From the NCBI RefSeq assembly GCF_008041835.1, contig NZ_VRYE01000067.1:1-58317 (forward strand): a DNA stretch of 58,317 nt, given 5' to 3'. Shown piece after piece: positions 1-8,488 of this stretch; position 1 is the stretch's first letter, and each line of letters opens with the position of its first letter. The translations under genes were made by a program, and so were the position numbers. The DNA comes from Ectopseudomonas mendocina. Its GTDB lineage: Bacteria > Pseudomonadota > Gammaproteobacteria > Pseudomonadales > Pseudomonadaceae. The notes under the pieces were generated by a model. It saw nothing but the letters and a program-made list of their open reading frames with translations, was not told where the DNA came from and searched no databases.

Positions 1-75
1 TCGATAGAGTTCGGCAAAACCGTCGTTTTTCGAAACTATCCAGACGTTGCAAGGGTTTGCGGGGCAGCGACTGAG

Positions 76-107
76 CTTAAGTGCACTTTCTGTTCCGTTG
101 CTCCCCC
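76..107. repeat. possible Tn3-family terminal inverted repeat inside tnpA
   Basis: The segment begins CTTAAGTGCACTTT and ends in a run of five C, the layout of a Tn3-family end read from the inside out (TTAAG inside, GGGG outside). It sits exactly where recognisable transposase sequence begins, so it may be the end of a second transposon that inserted into tnpA and removed its first half. No matching partner is visible in the window, so the assignment is tentative. Confidence 0.35.
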
Positions 108-1433
108 AACCCCAAGATCACCCCGTTGGATGCGGCGGTGCCGGATCAGGCGCAGACACTGATCGACCAGACCAGCCAGTTGCTGCCGCGCATCAAGATC
201 ACCGAACTACTGATGGACGTGGACGACTGGACGGGCTTCAGCCGCCACTTTACCCACCTGAAGGACGGGGCCGAGGCCAAAGATCGGACGTTGCTGCTGT
301 CCGCGATCCTCGGCGATGCGATCAACCTCGGGCTGACCAAGATGGCCGAGTCGAGCCCCGGCCTGACCTACGCCAAACTGTCCTGGCTGCAAGCCTGGCA
401 CATCCGCGACGAAACCTATTCGGCAGCCCTGGCCGAGCTGGTCAACCACCAGTACCGGCATGCCTTCGCCGCTCACTGGGGCGACGGCACCACCTCATCC
501 TCCGATGGCCAGCGCTTCCGGGCGGGCGGCCGGGGCGAGAGCACCGGGCACGTCAATCCGAAGTACGGCAGCGAGCCGGGGCGGCTGTTCTACACCCATA
601 TCTCCGATCAGTACGCCCCGTTCAGCACCCGCGTGGTGAATGTCGGCGTGCGCGATTCCACCTATGTGCTCGACGGCCTGCTGTACCACGAGTCCGACCT
701 GCGGATCGAGGAGCACTACACCGACACGGCCGGCTTCACCGATCACGTCTTCGCCCTGATGCACCTGCTGGGCTTCCGTTTCGCGCCGCGCATCCGCGAC
801 CTCGGCGAAACCAAGCTGTACGTGCCGCAGGGCGTGCAGACCTACCCGACGCTGCGGCCGCTGATCGGCGGCACCCTGAACATCAAGCACGTCCGCGCCC
901 ATTGGGACGACATCCTGCGCCTGGCCAGCTCGATCAAACAGGGCACCGTCACTGCCTCGCTGATGCTGCGCAAGCTCGGCAGCTATCCGCGCCAGAACGG
1001 CCTGGCCGTGGCCCTGCGCGAGCTGGGCCGGATCGAACGCACGCTGTTCATCCTAGACTGGCTGCAAAGTGTTGAGCTGCGCCGCCGCGTGCATGCCGGC
1101 CTGAACAAAGGTGAGGCGCGCAACTCGCTGGCCAGGGCGGTGTTCTTCAACCGCCTTGGGGAAATCAGGGATCGGAGCTTCGAGCAGCAGCGCTACCGGG
1201 CCAGCGGCCTCAACCTGGTGACGGCGGCTATCGTGCTGTGGAACACGGTGTACCTGGAGCGCGCCACCCAGGGGTTGGTCGAGGCCGGCAAGCCGGTGGA
1301 CGGCGAGCTGCTGCAATTCCTGTCGCCGCTGGGCTGGGAGCACATCAACCTCACCGGCGATTACGTCTGGCGGCAGAGCCGCAGACTGGAAGACGGGAAG
1401 TTTCGGCCCCTACGGATGCCCGGAAAACCTTAG
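81..1433 (+). pseudogene. tnpA: Tn3-family (Tn501/Tn21 subgroup) transposase, C-terminal part
   Basis: About 440 residues matching the C-terminal half of Tn21/Tn501-type TnpA, which is normally near 990 residues. Recognisable stretches include [11 protein letters not shown] near the start, [42 protein letters not shown] (read as adjacent blocks) and the C-terminal [15 protein letters not shown]. These belong to the DDE catalytic domain that cuts and joins transposon ends. An in-frame stop at 78-80 shows the N-terminal half is missing rather than merely outside the window; homology begins near base 110. The stop codon lies inside the terminal inverted repeat, as is usual in this subgroup. Probably inactive. 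Confidence 0.88.
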
Positions 1434-1466
1434 CGTACGATTTTTTCCGAATTCTGCGAGCCCCCC
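1429..1466. repeat. Tn501-like 38-bp terminal inverted repeat
   Basis: Starts CTTAGCGTACGATTTTTTCC and ends in CCCCCC. Read on the other strand it has the GGGG...GAATTCGG...TACGCTAAG pattern of Tn501/Tn1721-type ends. It directly follows and overlaps the tnpA stop codon, so it is the transposase-side end of the element that lies to the left. Confidence 0.85.
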
Positions 1467-2266
1467 TATCCACCAGATACCTGGTGTTCAACTGATTCGC
1501 TCCGAATGGCCTGTGCCATTGTGCCGGCTCCCTTCACTCGCATACCGAGACTCCAGGATCTTTCACCTGTCACGAATGGGTTGCTATGCCCCATTACTCT
1601 GGCGATCCGCCGGTCACGCTCCAGTTCCCACGGGCTCACTGGGTATTGACGATCCCAGGCCATCAACAGCTGCTGTTGTGCCCTGGACATTGATAGTCCG
1701 TAACGGTCGTGCATGTAAAAGTAGATCCGGGCAACCGCGCCCTTCACCTGGTCTCGAGGCTCTGTCACGCGCTGCTGAAAATCCGTCCTGGTCGGGCAAG
1801 CCCCGTATTGCATCGGCGTTGAGGGTAAAACGCCGTAGCGAAAATTGCTTCGGTCAGCATTGACCTCACCAACACTCACTTCGAGGTTGTGCATGTCCGC
1901 CTCCATTTTGCGAAATACCGGATCGGTATCGATGCAGTTCTTTCGCCCCCCATTCTGCCAACACTGCCGCTGGCTGCCGAAGGCATATGCTGGCAAGACG
2001 TGCTCCCATTCGATGCGCTGCGCGCGATTCTCCTGAGCGCGGACTTCGTACCCGCACGAGGCGAAGTCCACCCGGCCTCCCGATCGCCCTAGCCACTTCC
2101 AATTGCACCCACAGTAAAGATCGCCGGTTTCGCTGGTGTTGCGGTCGTAGTAGACCTTCTGGCGTAGCTCAACCTTTGCCTGCTCAAAGGTCGCAGGCGC
2201 TGAGGCAAGAGCAAGTTGAGATGTGGCCATCATCACGGCCGTAAACATCATGAGGATCGATTTCAC
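1466..2266 (-). CDS. endA: endonuclease I (EndA/Dns family), 3' end at transposon junction
   Basis: Secreted or periplasmic non-specific DNase of the endonuclease I family. The first 21 residues form a signal peptide ending in LALASA. The catalytic beta-beta-alpha-metal region is visible as EWEHVLPAY, with family blocks DPVFRKMEADMHNL, RIYFYMHDRYGL and WDRQYPVSPWE, and the usual near-terminal GHSNPFV. About 35 residues follow that block, more than in E. coli EndA, and the stop codon is formed at the inverted repeat of the adjacent transposon, so the native tail was probably replaced. The essential core appears intact. Cysteine-rich N-terminal half resembles plasmid and Pseudomonas versions. 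Confidence 0.85.
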   Translation of the reverse strand: MKSILMMFTAVMMATSQLALASAPATFEQAKVELRQKVYYDRNTSETGDLYCGCNWKWLGRSGGRVDFASCGYEVRAQENRAQRIEWEHVLPAYAFGSQRQCWQNGGRKNCIDTDPVFRKMEADMHNLEVSVGEVNADRSNFRYGVLPSTPMQYGACPTRTDFQQRVTEPRDQVKGAVARIYFYMHDRYGLSMSRAQQQLLMAWDRQYPVSPWELERDRRIARVMGHSNPFVTGERSWSLGMRVKGAGTMAQAIRSESVEHQVSGG

Positions 2267-2309
2267 GGTCTTTTCCTTAAACCAAGAGTGGTTCCAAGCT
2301 ATTCAGGGG

Positions 2310-2337
2310 AAAAAAAACCCAAGCAAGGCTTGGGTTT
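2310..2337 (-). terminator. rho-independent terminator
   Basis: A perfect stem AACCCAAGC/GCTTGGGTT with a short AAG loop is followed on the minus strand by eight T. It lies just after the stop of the minus-strand gene at 2356 and ends the TelA-cluster transcript before endA. Confidence 0.85.
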
Positions 2338-2355
2338 GAGCGCTTCTCGCAGTAG

Positions 2356-3744
2356 CTACCGCAGCGGGGTAAGCAGCTCACCAATGCGGCGAACCCTGCG
2401 AAAGATGATTTGCGCGATCGATTCATGACCCGTGGCAATCACGCCAAACAGCCCTGCCAGGAGAAGTGCCCAGAAGCTGTTGCGCTTCCAGTTCCCTGCC
2501 TCGGCCAACGCACTCTGGCGATGCTGTTCGGCACGATCAGACAGAGACGGGCTTTCTGGGCCAAGCGCAGTTGCCTCGATGGCGTAGGCAATGCCGGCGG
2601 GGACGGCAAAGTTGCCCTTGATCTTGCCCTCTCGCAGGTTCTTCGCTGTCAGAACAACCCACTTCGAGGAGCTGCCGCCGGCAACAGATGCCTGGGCTAG
2701 CACATACGCCCTGGCCACCTCGTCCAGATCCTCTCTGGAGCTGAGCAGGCGCTGAAGCGTCGGTAGGTTCTTCGACTCAACCGCGGAATAAAACTCGCTG
2801 GGCTTACTTGCTGTGCTCGTCGTACCCGGATCGAGTATCCCCAGAAACGCTCCCATGACGTGCGGCATCATGCCAATCATTACAGCTGGAACGATGTTGA
2901 TAATGCGTCCGGTAATGACCGCAAGGCCTATGCCCGCAATCATTGCAACCGCACTGATCATTTTGAGCGCTGTGCTATTGAGGATCGAGTCGACGGCTGA
3001 TTCGACCCCCATCAACCCGCCAATACCGCCGCCCTCGTGGCCCGATGCTTGGAAGGCCTTGGCGATCGCATCAGGAACCAGGATCTGGTCAATAGCCGTT
3101 GTTGGCTCTGCGGCGATACCCAGCGCGTAAAATACGCCCCCGAATATCGCCAGACCCAACGCGGTACCGCCGTAGATTAGGGTGCCTTTGCGTAGCTTTT
3201 TCGCCCGCAAGATCAGTTCCTGAAGGGGCGCGTCAAAAGGCGTCGGCGCTGTTGCCGGCGGTGCTGATTCGGGTTGGGCTCGAGGTGCTTTCGGCGCTGT
3301 CGGCTCAGCTATCGCTTCCGTTGTGGCTTGTTCGTGCTGGGCGGTGACGTGGACCGTGTGCCCAACTGCCTGGGGTAATAGCTTCAGATCCTGACCGAGC
3401 ACACGCTGTGTCTTGCCGGCAACGAGACCACGAGATATTTCCTTTCTACGAGCACCGTAATTGGCGAGGAGTTTTTCGAGCTCTGCATCAGGAACGTCCT
3501 TCGCAGCGACTTTTCCATCAACAAGCAGCGTGTACAACCGCGGGGCACCCTCTGGCGTCTGCCTCGACAGTTCCAGCTCTTGACCGAGAACGCGCTCGCT
3601 CTGGCCAGCCATCAGCCTATTCAAGGTACTGTCCTTCACGACGCCATAGTCATTCAAGAGACCCGATAGCTGCGCTACGGGAATGTTTTCCTCTGCAACG
3701 AGGCCGTCGACCCGCAACCGGAACAGTTGGACTGGTTCTGTCAT
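2356..3744 (-). CDS. membrane protein with duplicated N-terminal domain, TelA-linked
   Basis: Function not known. Residues about 5-60 and 68-125 are two copies of the same module: both have a LF/YTLLVDG-like strand, an E/P-rich acidic turn, a LLxxYG block and a Q(S/T)xRVLGQ(E/D)L block. A proline- and alanine-rich linker (about 135-175) follows, then hydrophobic segments near 188-210, 258-300 and at the C-terminus near 430-450. The start codon overlaps the stop of the TelA-like gene upstream (ATGA), so the two are co-translated. The duplicated cytosolic modules plus membrane anchor suggest a partner or scaffold of the TelA-family proteins; this is inference from position only. Confidence 0.7.
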   Translation of the reverse strand: MTEPVQLFRLRVDGLVAEENIPVAQLSGLLNDYGVVKDSTLNRLMAGQSERVLGQELELSRQTPEGAPRLYTLLVDGKVAAKDVPDAELEKLLANYGARRKEISRGLVAGKTQRVLGQDLKLLPQAVGHTVHVTAQHEQATTEAIAEPTAPKAPRAQPESAPPATAPTPFDAPLQELILRAKKLRKGTLIYGGTALGLAIFGGVFYALGIAAEPTTAIDQILVPDAIAKAFQASGHEGGGIGGLMGVESAVDSILNSTALKMISAVAMIAGIGLAVITGRIINIVPAVMIGMMPHVMGAFLGILDPGTTSTASKPSEFYSAVESKNLPTLQRLLSSREDLDEVARAYVLAQASVAGGSSSKWVVLTAKNLREGKIKGNFAVPAGIAYAIEATALGPESPSLSDRAEQHRQSALAEAGNWKRNSFWALLLAGLFGVIATGHESIAQIIFRRVRRIGELLTPLR

Positions 3745-4862
3745 CAGTGAAGCTCCTTCACTTCATCAGTCCTGCCCAGGCGCTTCTGGAGATCGATACG
3801 CATGCCCTGGATTTCTTTTTCTGCGGCCTTGCGTTGAGCTACGCCCTCACGCTGAATTTTGATTACGTCTTCGACGGTCTGGATCAGCGTGGCCTGGACC
3901 TTCTGCAAGGTGTCCACGTCGATTACCAATCGCTGGTTAGCTTTGGCCGTCTCTACGGAGTTGCGGTGCAGCAGCTCGGCGTTGCGCTTGAGGAGATCGT
4001 TGGTGGTGTCGTCGATTTTGGTGGCCAGCTGGACGGCGTTCCGCTGCTCGTTCAGCGTCAAAGCCAGCATGAATTGGCGCTTCCAGGCCGGCACAGTGAT
4101 TTCCCGGATGGTGTGGAACTTGTCCACCAGCATCTGGTTATTCGCTTGAATCATCCGAATCGTCGGGAGGCTCTGCATCGCAGACTGCTGGAGCGCCGTG
4201 AGGTCGCCAATACGCTTGTCGAGGTTGGAGATCAGTGCATCCAGATCCGCAACTTGCTGCAAGCGGGCCGGGTCGTTCCCGATGTTCGCCCGAAGCTGAG
4301 AAACCTGCATCTGTAGCTCCGCAAGGCGCTGCTTACCGGCGGCAATGTGGATGCCAAGCAGGCGATGCTCCTCGCGTACCGCAACGAACATGGACTCGAG
4401 GCCGGTGTTCCGAGCAGAAATGCCCGCTTGTGTTTGGTCGACTTCAGCAACGAGCTTTTCAATTTGCTCTCGCGTGGTGTCGAACTGACCCATGACGGAC
4501 TTGCCGCGCAGGGTTACTTTGTCGATCAGCGGGCCGATGACAGGGATGCGCGAACGGCGATTGGAAAGCGCGCTGACATTGAGCGACTGCGCGACGGCAA
4601 CCACCTCGCTCAGCTTTGCGCCGGCATCGTCCAGGTCGCTGTTACGAACCTGGTCGAGCAAGCTGTCGGCGTAGGAGGACGTGTGTTCTGCCACTTCCCT
4701 GCCGAACTGAGAAACCGAGAGCGGGTTTTCTGCCTGGATCAGTGCCGCTACAGCCTTGATCTGGGGGATGTCCTGTTCCTGGAGACCAAGAGCCTGAAGC
4801 CCAGCTGGAGTAAGCTCGGTGTTGGTAGTGGCGAGATCTGTCACGGTAATTTCCTGCTGCAT
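3744..4862 (-). CDS. telA: TelA/KlaA-family toxic anion resistance protein
   Basis: A 372-residue, highly helical protein matching the TelA family (PF05816), which is linked to tellurite and other toxic-anion resistance or envelope stress; its biochemical action is unclear. Family features seen: RRSRIPVIGPLIDKVTLRGK in the N-terminal third, the central heptad-rich region, and IREITVPAWKRQFMLAL followed by AVQLATKIDDTTNDLLKRNA. No signal peptide or membrane span. ATG preceded by GGAG. Sits between a shorter TelA-like gene upstream and a duplicated-domain membrane protein downstream, all close together, so an operon is likely. Confidence 0.85.
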   Translation of the reverse strand: MQQEITVTDLATTNTELTPAGLQALGLQEQDIPQIKAVAALIQAENPLSVSQFGREVAEHTSSYADSLLDQVRNSDLDDAGAKLSEVVAVAQSLNVSALSNRRSRIPVIGPLIDKVTLRGKSVMGQFDTTREQIEKLVAEVDQTQAGISARNTGLESMFVAVREEHRLLGIHIAAGKQRLAELQMQVSQLRANIGNDPARLQQVADLDALISNLDKRIGDLTALQQSAMQSLPTIRMIQANNQMLVDKFHTIREITVPAWKRQFMLALTLNEQRNAVQLATKIDDTTNDLLKRNAELLHRNSVETAKANQRLVIDVDTLQKVQATLIQTVEDVIKIQREGVAQRKAAEKEIQGMRIDLQKRLGRTDEVKELH

Positions 4863-4872
4863 GTTTTGCTCC

Positions 4873-5646
4873 TCAGTGCTTCACGCCATTCAGGCTTTCA
4901 GACAGGCTGGCCATCAGCGCCTGATGCGCCTTGCTGGCAGCCTCGACCATCGCCGGGCTCATGTGTTTGGTGGTGATCAGGGTAAGGGTGTGTTGCCGCC
5001 ATACTGGAACCAGTACGGTGACTGTCTCTCGGAAGCGATCGAGCATGTCGAGGGCTTGGGCGCGGCTCAGCTTCATCTGGCTAACGCTCAGTTCGTGTGA
5101 GGCCAGAAGTGTTGCCAAGTTGGCGAGCTTTCGCGCCAGCCGCTCTCGCGGCCGATCAAACTCGATCTCCCCCTCCGCTACCGTCCCGATGAGAGGGTTC
5201 TCTTCGAGGAATTCGCGCCCGGCCTGGATGAACACTTTCAGTGCTTCCGCCTCTTCGGCGTGGGCAACGATCATTCTGCTGATGGCACTGACCGTATCGC
5301 GTACACCTTGGGCGTGTCCTTCAGCTTCGGCCAGTAGCTGTTCCAGTGTTGACCGGGCGACTTGATAGCGAACCTGCTTTTCCACGGCTCCGCCCAGAAC
5401 CTTCTCGAACCAGGTCGGCTTCCGGGTAATCTGCTCCGGCGAGGCGTCGGCCATTTTCGAGAGGATTTCTGCGATTTTGGCCGCAAGCGCTGCCGCCGAC
5501 CCGCTCTCCATGAGATCTGATAGTTGATCGATTTTGGCAGAGCTATCCGCTACGCCCCCGTACTCGCCGAGGCGAGCCGGGAAAGCAAACAACTCAGGGA
5601 GTACCTGCTGTTTGAGGTGGTCGATGTTGACCACTGAATGAGTCAT
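4873..5646 (-). CDS. short TelA-like helical protein
   Basis: A 257-residue helical protein that ends 10 bp before the TelA-family gene. It shares that family's overall plan in shortened form: a region with TWFEKVLGGAVEKQVRYQ corresponds to the PxxGxxxxK block, and VLVPVWRQHTLTLITTKH corresponds to the VPxWKxQF block near the C-terminus. It may be a diverged paralogue that partners the full TelA protein. AAGGAG lies 12 bases before the ATG. A promoter-like TTGGGT/16/TACAAA element lies about 105 bp upstream. Confidence 0.7.
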   Translation of the reverse strand: MTHSVVNIDHLKQQVLPELFAFPARLGEYGGVADSSAKIDQLSDLMESGSAAALAAKIAEILSKMADASPEQITRKPTWFEKVLGGAVEKQVRYQVARSTLEQLLAEAEGHAQGVRDTVSAISRMIVAHAEEAEALKVFIQAGREFLEENPLIGTVAEGEIEFDRPRERLARKLANLATLLASHELSVSQMKLSRAQALDMLDRFRETVTVLVPVWRQHTLTLITTKHMSPAMVEAASKAHQALMASLSESLNGVKH

Positions 5647-5750
5647 GGCGGAAAATTTCTCCTTGGATTTGTTGGAGATCGTACCTGCCGTATTCCTTGG
5701 CGGGTTGTTATTTCAGACGCTTTTACCGACTGAAAGCGCAGCTCGAAGTC

Positions 5751-5778
5751 TTTGTATCGCGATCTCGAAATAACCCAA
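5751..5778 (-). promoter_or_regulatory. TTGGGT-N16-TACAAA promoter-like element
   Basis: Minus-strand -35-like TTGGGT (5773-5778) and -10-like TACAAA (5751-5756) separated by 16 bp, about 105 bp before the short TelA-like gene. One of a recurrent set in this window. Confidence 0.5.
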
Positions 5779-5851
5779 ACCTCCCCGAGTCGCTTCAAAA
5801 TGGCGCGAATAATCGCCTCATTTCCCTAGCTATGCGAGTTTCGACCTGAAG

Positions 5852-6211
5852 TCATTCAGGGGGTAGGTAGAGCGCAACCAGTGGCACGCATAGGCGAACG
5901 GCTCCCCGCATGTGCAGAGTGGTCGGCGAATGGACAATCCGGTCAAGCAGCCACGCCCACGATTTGACGAGCCGTTCTTCAGGAGGTGTTGAATCCTCCA
6001 GGTGCTGCTTGAATTCGGCGAACTTTGCGTGGCTATGCTCGAAAACGCCGGTCTGCCGGCAGATTTCGGCCAGGGCCCGGATGTCGTCACCGTTCTCAAT
6101 CAGCGTCGAGCGCATGTCTGAGTCGTCTTGATCCATCGTGGAAAGCAGGTCGGTCATCATGCGGTCGATCAATCGCGACTCGTCTTGCTGGGGATCGTTG
6201 GTGTCTGGCAT
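5852..6211 (-). CDS. hypothetical protein upstream of TelA cluster
   Basis: Not recognised. The start chosen is the ATG at 6211 because AAGGAGA lies just upstream; the reading frame is open further but lacks a better start. The 119-residue product begins MPDTNDPQQDES, is acidic in its first half and has a helical C-terminal half ending in a hydrophobic LCVPLVALYL stretch. Same strand as the TelA cluster but separated by about 200 bp holding another promoter-like element. Confidence 0.6.
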   Translation of the reverse strand: MPDTNDPQQDESRLIDRMMTDLLSTMDQDDSDMRSTLIENGDDIRALAEICRQTGVFEHSHAKFAEFKQHLEDSTPPEERLVKSWAWLLDRIVHSPTTLHMRGAVRLCVPLVALYLPPE

Positions 6212-6240
6212 AGCTGTCTCCTTTGACTTGTTCGAAATCG

Positions 6241-6268
6241 GTTTTACCGGAGACTTCAAGAATCCCAA
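6241..6268 (-). promoter_or_regulatory. TTGGGA-N16-TAAAAC promoter-like element
   Basis: TTGGGA (6263-6268) and TAAAAC (6241-6246) on the minus strand, 16-bp spacer, about 30 bp before the start at 6211. Confidence 0.55.
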
Positions 6269-6513
6269 GCATGCGAGAAGACGAGACATTTCCACCAATG
6301 CCCTGCCGCGCGAGCACCCGCAAGCAACTGGCTGCGACCTGCGAGTTTTGCGGACAGATGAGTTTTGGTTTTGCGGCAGCGGACTGTGGGTGTGTCCTGA
6401 GCCAGCTCTTCCTGGAAGGGAAGAAGTCTGCATACCCCGGACGAGGCAGGCCGCGGGCCTCGAAATCAAGGGCTGCATCGTCAAAACGGTGACTTTCTCA
6501 TCGCGGCAAGACA

Positions 6514-6548
6514 GCAAAAAGCCCAGCACTTCTGCTGGGCTTTTTGCT
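6514..6548. terminator. bidirectional terminator hairpin
   Basis: Stem AGCCCAGCA/TGCTGGGCT flanked by AAAAA and TTTTT, so it can stop transcription from either side. It directly follows the RES toxin gene (minus strand). Confidence 0.85.
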
Positions 6549-6562
6549 GTTCAGGGCGCTTG

Positions 6563-7000
6563 CTAGAACAACCTCGAATCAGGGGTGAAAAGCTCAACCT
6601 GAATAGTCGCGCTCTGTGCTTCTGGGTGCCGAGGGTTGAACAGGTAGTTCACCGTGCTCGGTATGATAGCGCTGGGCACTGGCAGTAGCAGTGCGTTGCA
6701 CTCATCAAGGAACTGGTTACCAATGCCTCTGGTGAGCTCGGTCTCTGCCGACCAACCAGCCGGCAAAGTGGGCATCTGGGCTTGTGATACAGAGTCAGGC
6801 ACTTCGATACGGAGAAGCTGCATCGTCGCCGGAAAATCCTCTGGATCAATTTCCAGATGAACAAGCACCTCGAGCATTGCTCCCGGCGGGCTGGTCGCGG
6901 TGTAGACGACCGGTCTGCCGGCCTGGTGCCAACGGCCGCTCACGCGCAAGCCGCCTGTCCCGCTCAAGTCAGCATATGAGCTGATCCGCCACAGAATCAC
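6563..7000 (-). CDS. RES-domain toxin
   Basis: A 145-residue RES-family protein (COG5654). Toxins of this family deplete NAD+ in the cytoplasm. The family signature is visible: WRISSYADLSGTGGLRVSGRW near the N-terminus (arginine and GGxxxxGRW), then PVVYTATSPPGAMLEVLVHL, which contains the conserved Tyr and Glu, and a late Asn-rich region. Its first codons overlap the last codons of the antitoxin gene upstream (4 bp), typical for type II toxin-antitoxin pairs. A strong terminator follows. Confidence 0.88.
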   Translation of the reverse strand: MILWRISSYADLSGTGGLRVSGRWHQAGRPVVYTATSPPGAMLEVLVHLEIDPEDFPATMQLLRIEVPDSVSQAQMPTLPAGWSAETELTRGIGNQFLDECNALLLPVPSAIIPSTVNYLFNPRHPEAQSATIQVELFTPDSRLF

Positions 7001-7446
7001 AGAGCGAAGCCTTCGGCGATTTGCAGCAGCATCTCTTCAACCTGGCTTGTGCCTTGCTGAGTTGTGAGCAGTTGCATGGGCGTCAACCCAGAGAATCGTT
7101 CCTTGGGCTTGGAGAGCCATCGCTTGGCCTTGTCGGCGTCCCCAAAAATAGCCTCAGCCATCGCGGTGATGTGCGCCGATCGGAAGAGCCGGTCGCTTTC
7201 CTCGACAGTGAGGGGCTGATCGCGCTCGATCCGGTTTTTCAGGGTGCGCAGCGGGATAATCTGGTCTCGCTCCAGCGGGGTAACCACCCCCTCTTCAGTG
7301 AGCCTCATTAACCGCGCTGCGGAAAAGCCATGGCTGATTCTGGTGTGAATCTCGAAGTCGCTGGCAGACTCTGGGATCTCCAGCAGTATTTGTAAGCGCG
7401 CACGGTAAGCTGAATACCCGTGGTCGCGTAGGACTTCAGCAAGCAT
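6997..7446 (-). CDS. Xre/MbcA/ParS-type antitoxin
   Basis: A 149-residue antitoxin of the Xre-RES class (COG5642). It contains the N-terminal helical DNA-binding part (FEIHTRISHGFSAARLMRL) and the C-terminal toxin-binding domain with the typical AEAIFGDADKAKRWLSKPKE region and a final helix. It neutralises the RES toxin and represses its own operon. AGGAGA precedes the ATG by six bases. A perfect 12-bp-arm palindrome lies about 15 bp upstream and is the likely operator. Confidence 0.88.
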   Translation of the reverse strand: MLAEVLRDHGYSAYRARLQILLEIPESASDFEIHTRISHGFSAARLMRLTEEGVVTPLERDQIIPLRTLKNRIERDQPLTVEESDRLFRSAHITAMAEAIFGDADKAKRWLSKPKERFSGLTPMQLLTTQQGTSQVEEMLLQIAEGFAL

Positions 7447-7460
7447 GATGGTTCTCCTGT

Positions 7461-7495
7461 CCGGCGTTTCCCGGTTAGTATGCGGGAAACGCCGG
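7461..7495. promoter_or_regulatory. palindromic operator of the RES-Xre operon
   Basis: Perfect inverted repeat CCGGCGTTTCCC / GGGAAACGCCGG with an 11-bp centre. The centre read on the minus strand contains TACTAA, a plausible -10 box, so antitoxin binding would cover the promoter. Confidence 0.7.
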
Positions 7496-7611
7496 AGGAT
7501 GCAAGCTTACCGTTTGGGTGGCCCGGCTGGCGGTCGCCTGCCGGTAGAGATGTGGCGGTCACTTTCAACCCATCCAGGATGATGCTCGAGGAGCGCCTTT
7601 GGTGGGTCAGC

Positions 7612-7851
7612 CTACTGGCTGCGTTGGCCAAACATGTCTGCTTGTTGGTTCGCTGGATCTGTTTTCGGCGTGTTGAGCGGGTGGCCTAGCTGCCGGCGCA
7701 CCTCGGCGAGCCACGCCTTGTAGGGAGTGTTTTTTCGTTCTCCCCACGGGTATGCCTCGGCCAGCGCCTTTCGGAGGGCCTGCTGGTCGCTTCGCCCTAC
7801 GCGGCGAATTACCTCCCCAACAATTGGTGCTGCGCGATCTGCCCAGGACAT
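7612..7851 (-). CDS. small hypothetical protein
   Basis: Not recognised. A 79-residue basic protein with the block RKNTPYKAWLAEVRRQLGH, seen in many small plasmid- and phage-encoded proteins of Pseudomonas by general pattern. No membrane segment. Ends the minus-strand run that begins at 9171; 10 bp separate it from the preceding gene. Confidence 0.6.
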   Translation of the reverse strand: MSWADRAAPIVGEVIRRVGRSDQQALRKALAEAYPWGERKNTPYKAWLAEVRRQLGHPLNTPKTDPANQQADMFGQRSQ

Positions 7852-7861
7852 GCTGATCCCC

Positions 7862-8185
7862 TTAACTTGTTCTCAACACGGCAGCATAGGCGCGCAGCAC
7901 CTCACCGCGAAGCGCGCGATCCAGCTTCACAAGCCCCAAGGCAACACCGTAGAAGCCGCCCTCGGGCGCAGGCTCAATCTCGACACCAGGGAAGTTGGAC
8001 ACGAAGGCCATAAAGCCCACCTCGAACTCATCAGCGCCTTTGGCGGCACGGAGCAGGGTAAGGTCGTCGGTTGCGGCTACTTGCTCAAGAGCGCTGGCCA
8101 AGTAGTTTCGCCACATGCGGCTGTCATCACCGCCAGGCATCAGGGCTGCAATCTGTGCCGCGATACTCAATTTCTGCTCAGTCAT
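7862..8185 (-). CDS. hypothetical protein
   Basis: Not recognised. 107 residues, cytosolic, mixed alpha-beta by composition, starting MTEQKLSIAAQIAALMPGG. It lies 32 bp after the stop of the preceding minus-strand gene and 10 bp before the next, so it is likely part of one transcript. Confidence 0.6.
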   Translation of the reverse strand: MTEQKLSIAAQIAALMPGGDDSRMWRNYLASALEQVAATDDLTLLRAAKGADEFEVGFMAFVSNFPGVEIEPAPEGGFYGVALGLVKLDRALRGEVLRAYAAVLRTS

Positions 8186-8217
8186 TTCGGTTTCCCTAGC
8201 TTCGGGTGGTGTTCAGC

Positions 8218-8472
8218 TCAGTTGTCCAGCAGCCGGCGACAATCTTCGGTCATGACTCGAACCTGCTCGCGTAAGTCCATCATTTCATGTTCGCGGATTA
8301 CCCTCGGGTGCAACTCGCGCAGGCGGTCATTGATACGATCTGCCGTGTGTAATAAAGCTGGCAGGTCGATAGCCTCGATCAGTGTCGAGATATCGCGATG
8401 CAGCTCGGCCAAGGCGGCTACCCGAGCCTGTAAGTGGGTCACCATCGCGGAGTCTAGTTTGATCAAGGGCAT
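8218..8472 (-). CDS. small helical hypothetical protein
   Basis: Not recognised. Start placed at the ATG at 8472 because AGGAAA precedes it; this gives 84 residues that overlap nothing essential and follow the previous gene by 16 bp. The product is almost fully helical with regular leucine and arginine spacing, suggesting a coiled coil. Confidence 0.55.
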   Translation of the reverse strand: MPLIKLDSAMVTHLQARVAALAELHRDISTLIEAIDLPALLHTADRINDRLRELHPRVIREHEMMDLREQVRVMTEDCRRLLDN

Positions 8473-8488
8473 GGTCCATTTTCCTAGG

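Noticed and set aside
47..1075. Long alternative frame overlapping the transposase
   Set aside because: Arginine- and proline-rich shadow frame; the TnpA frame carries the family motifs.
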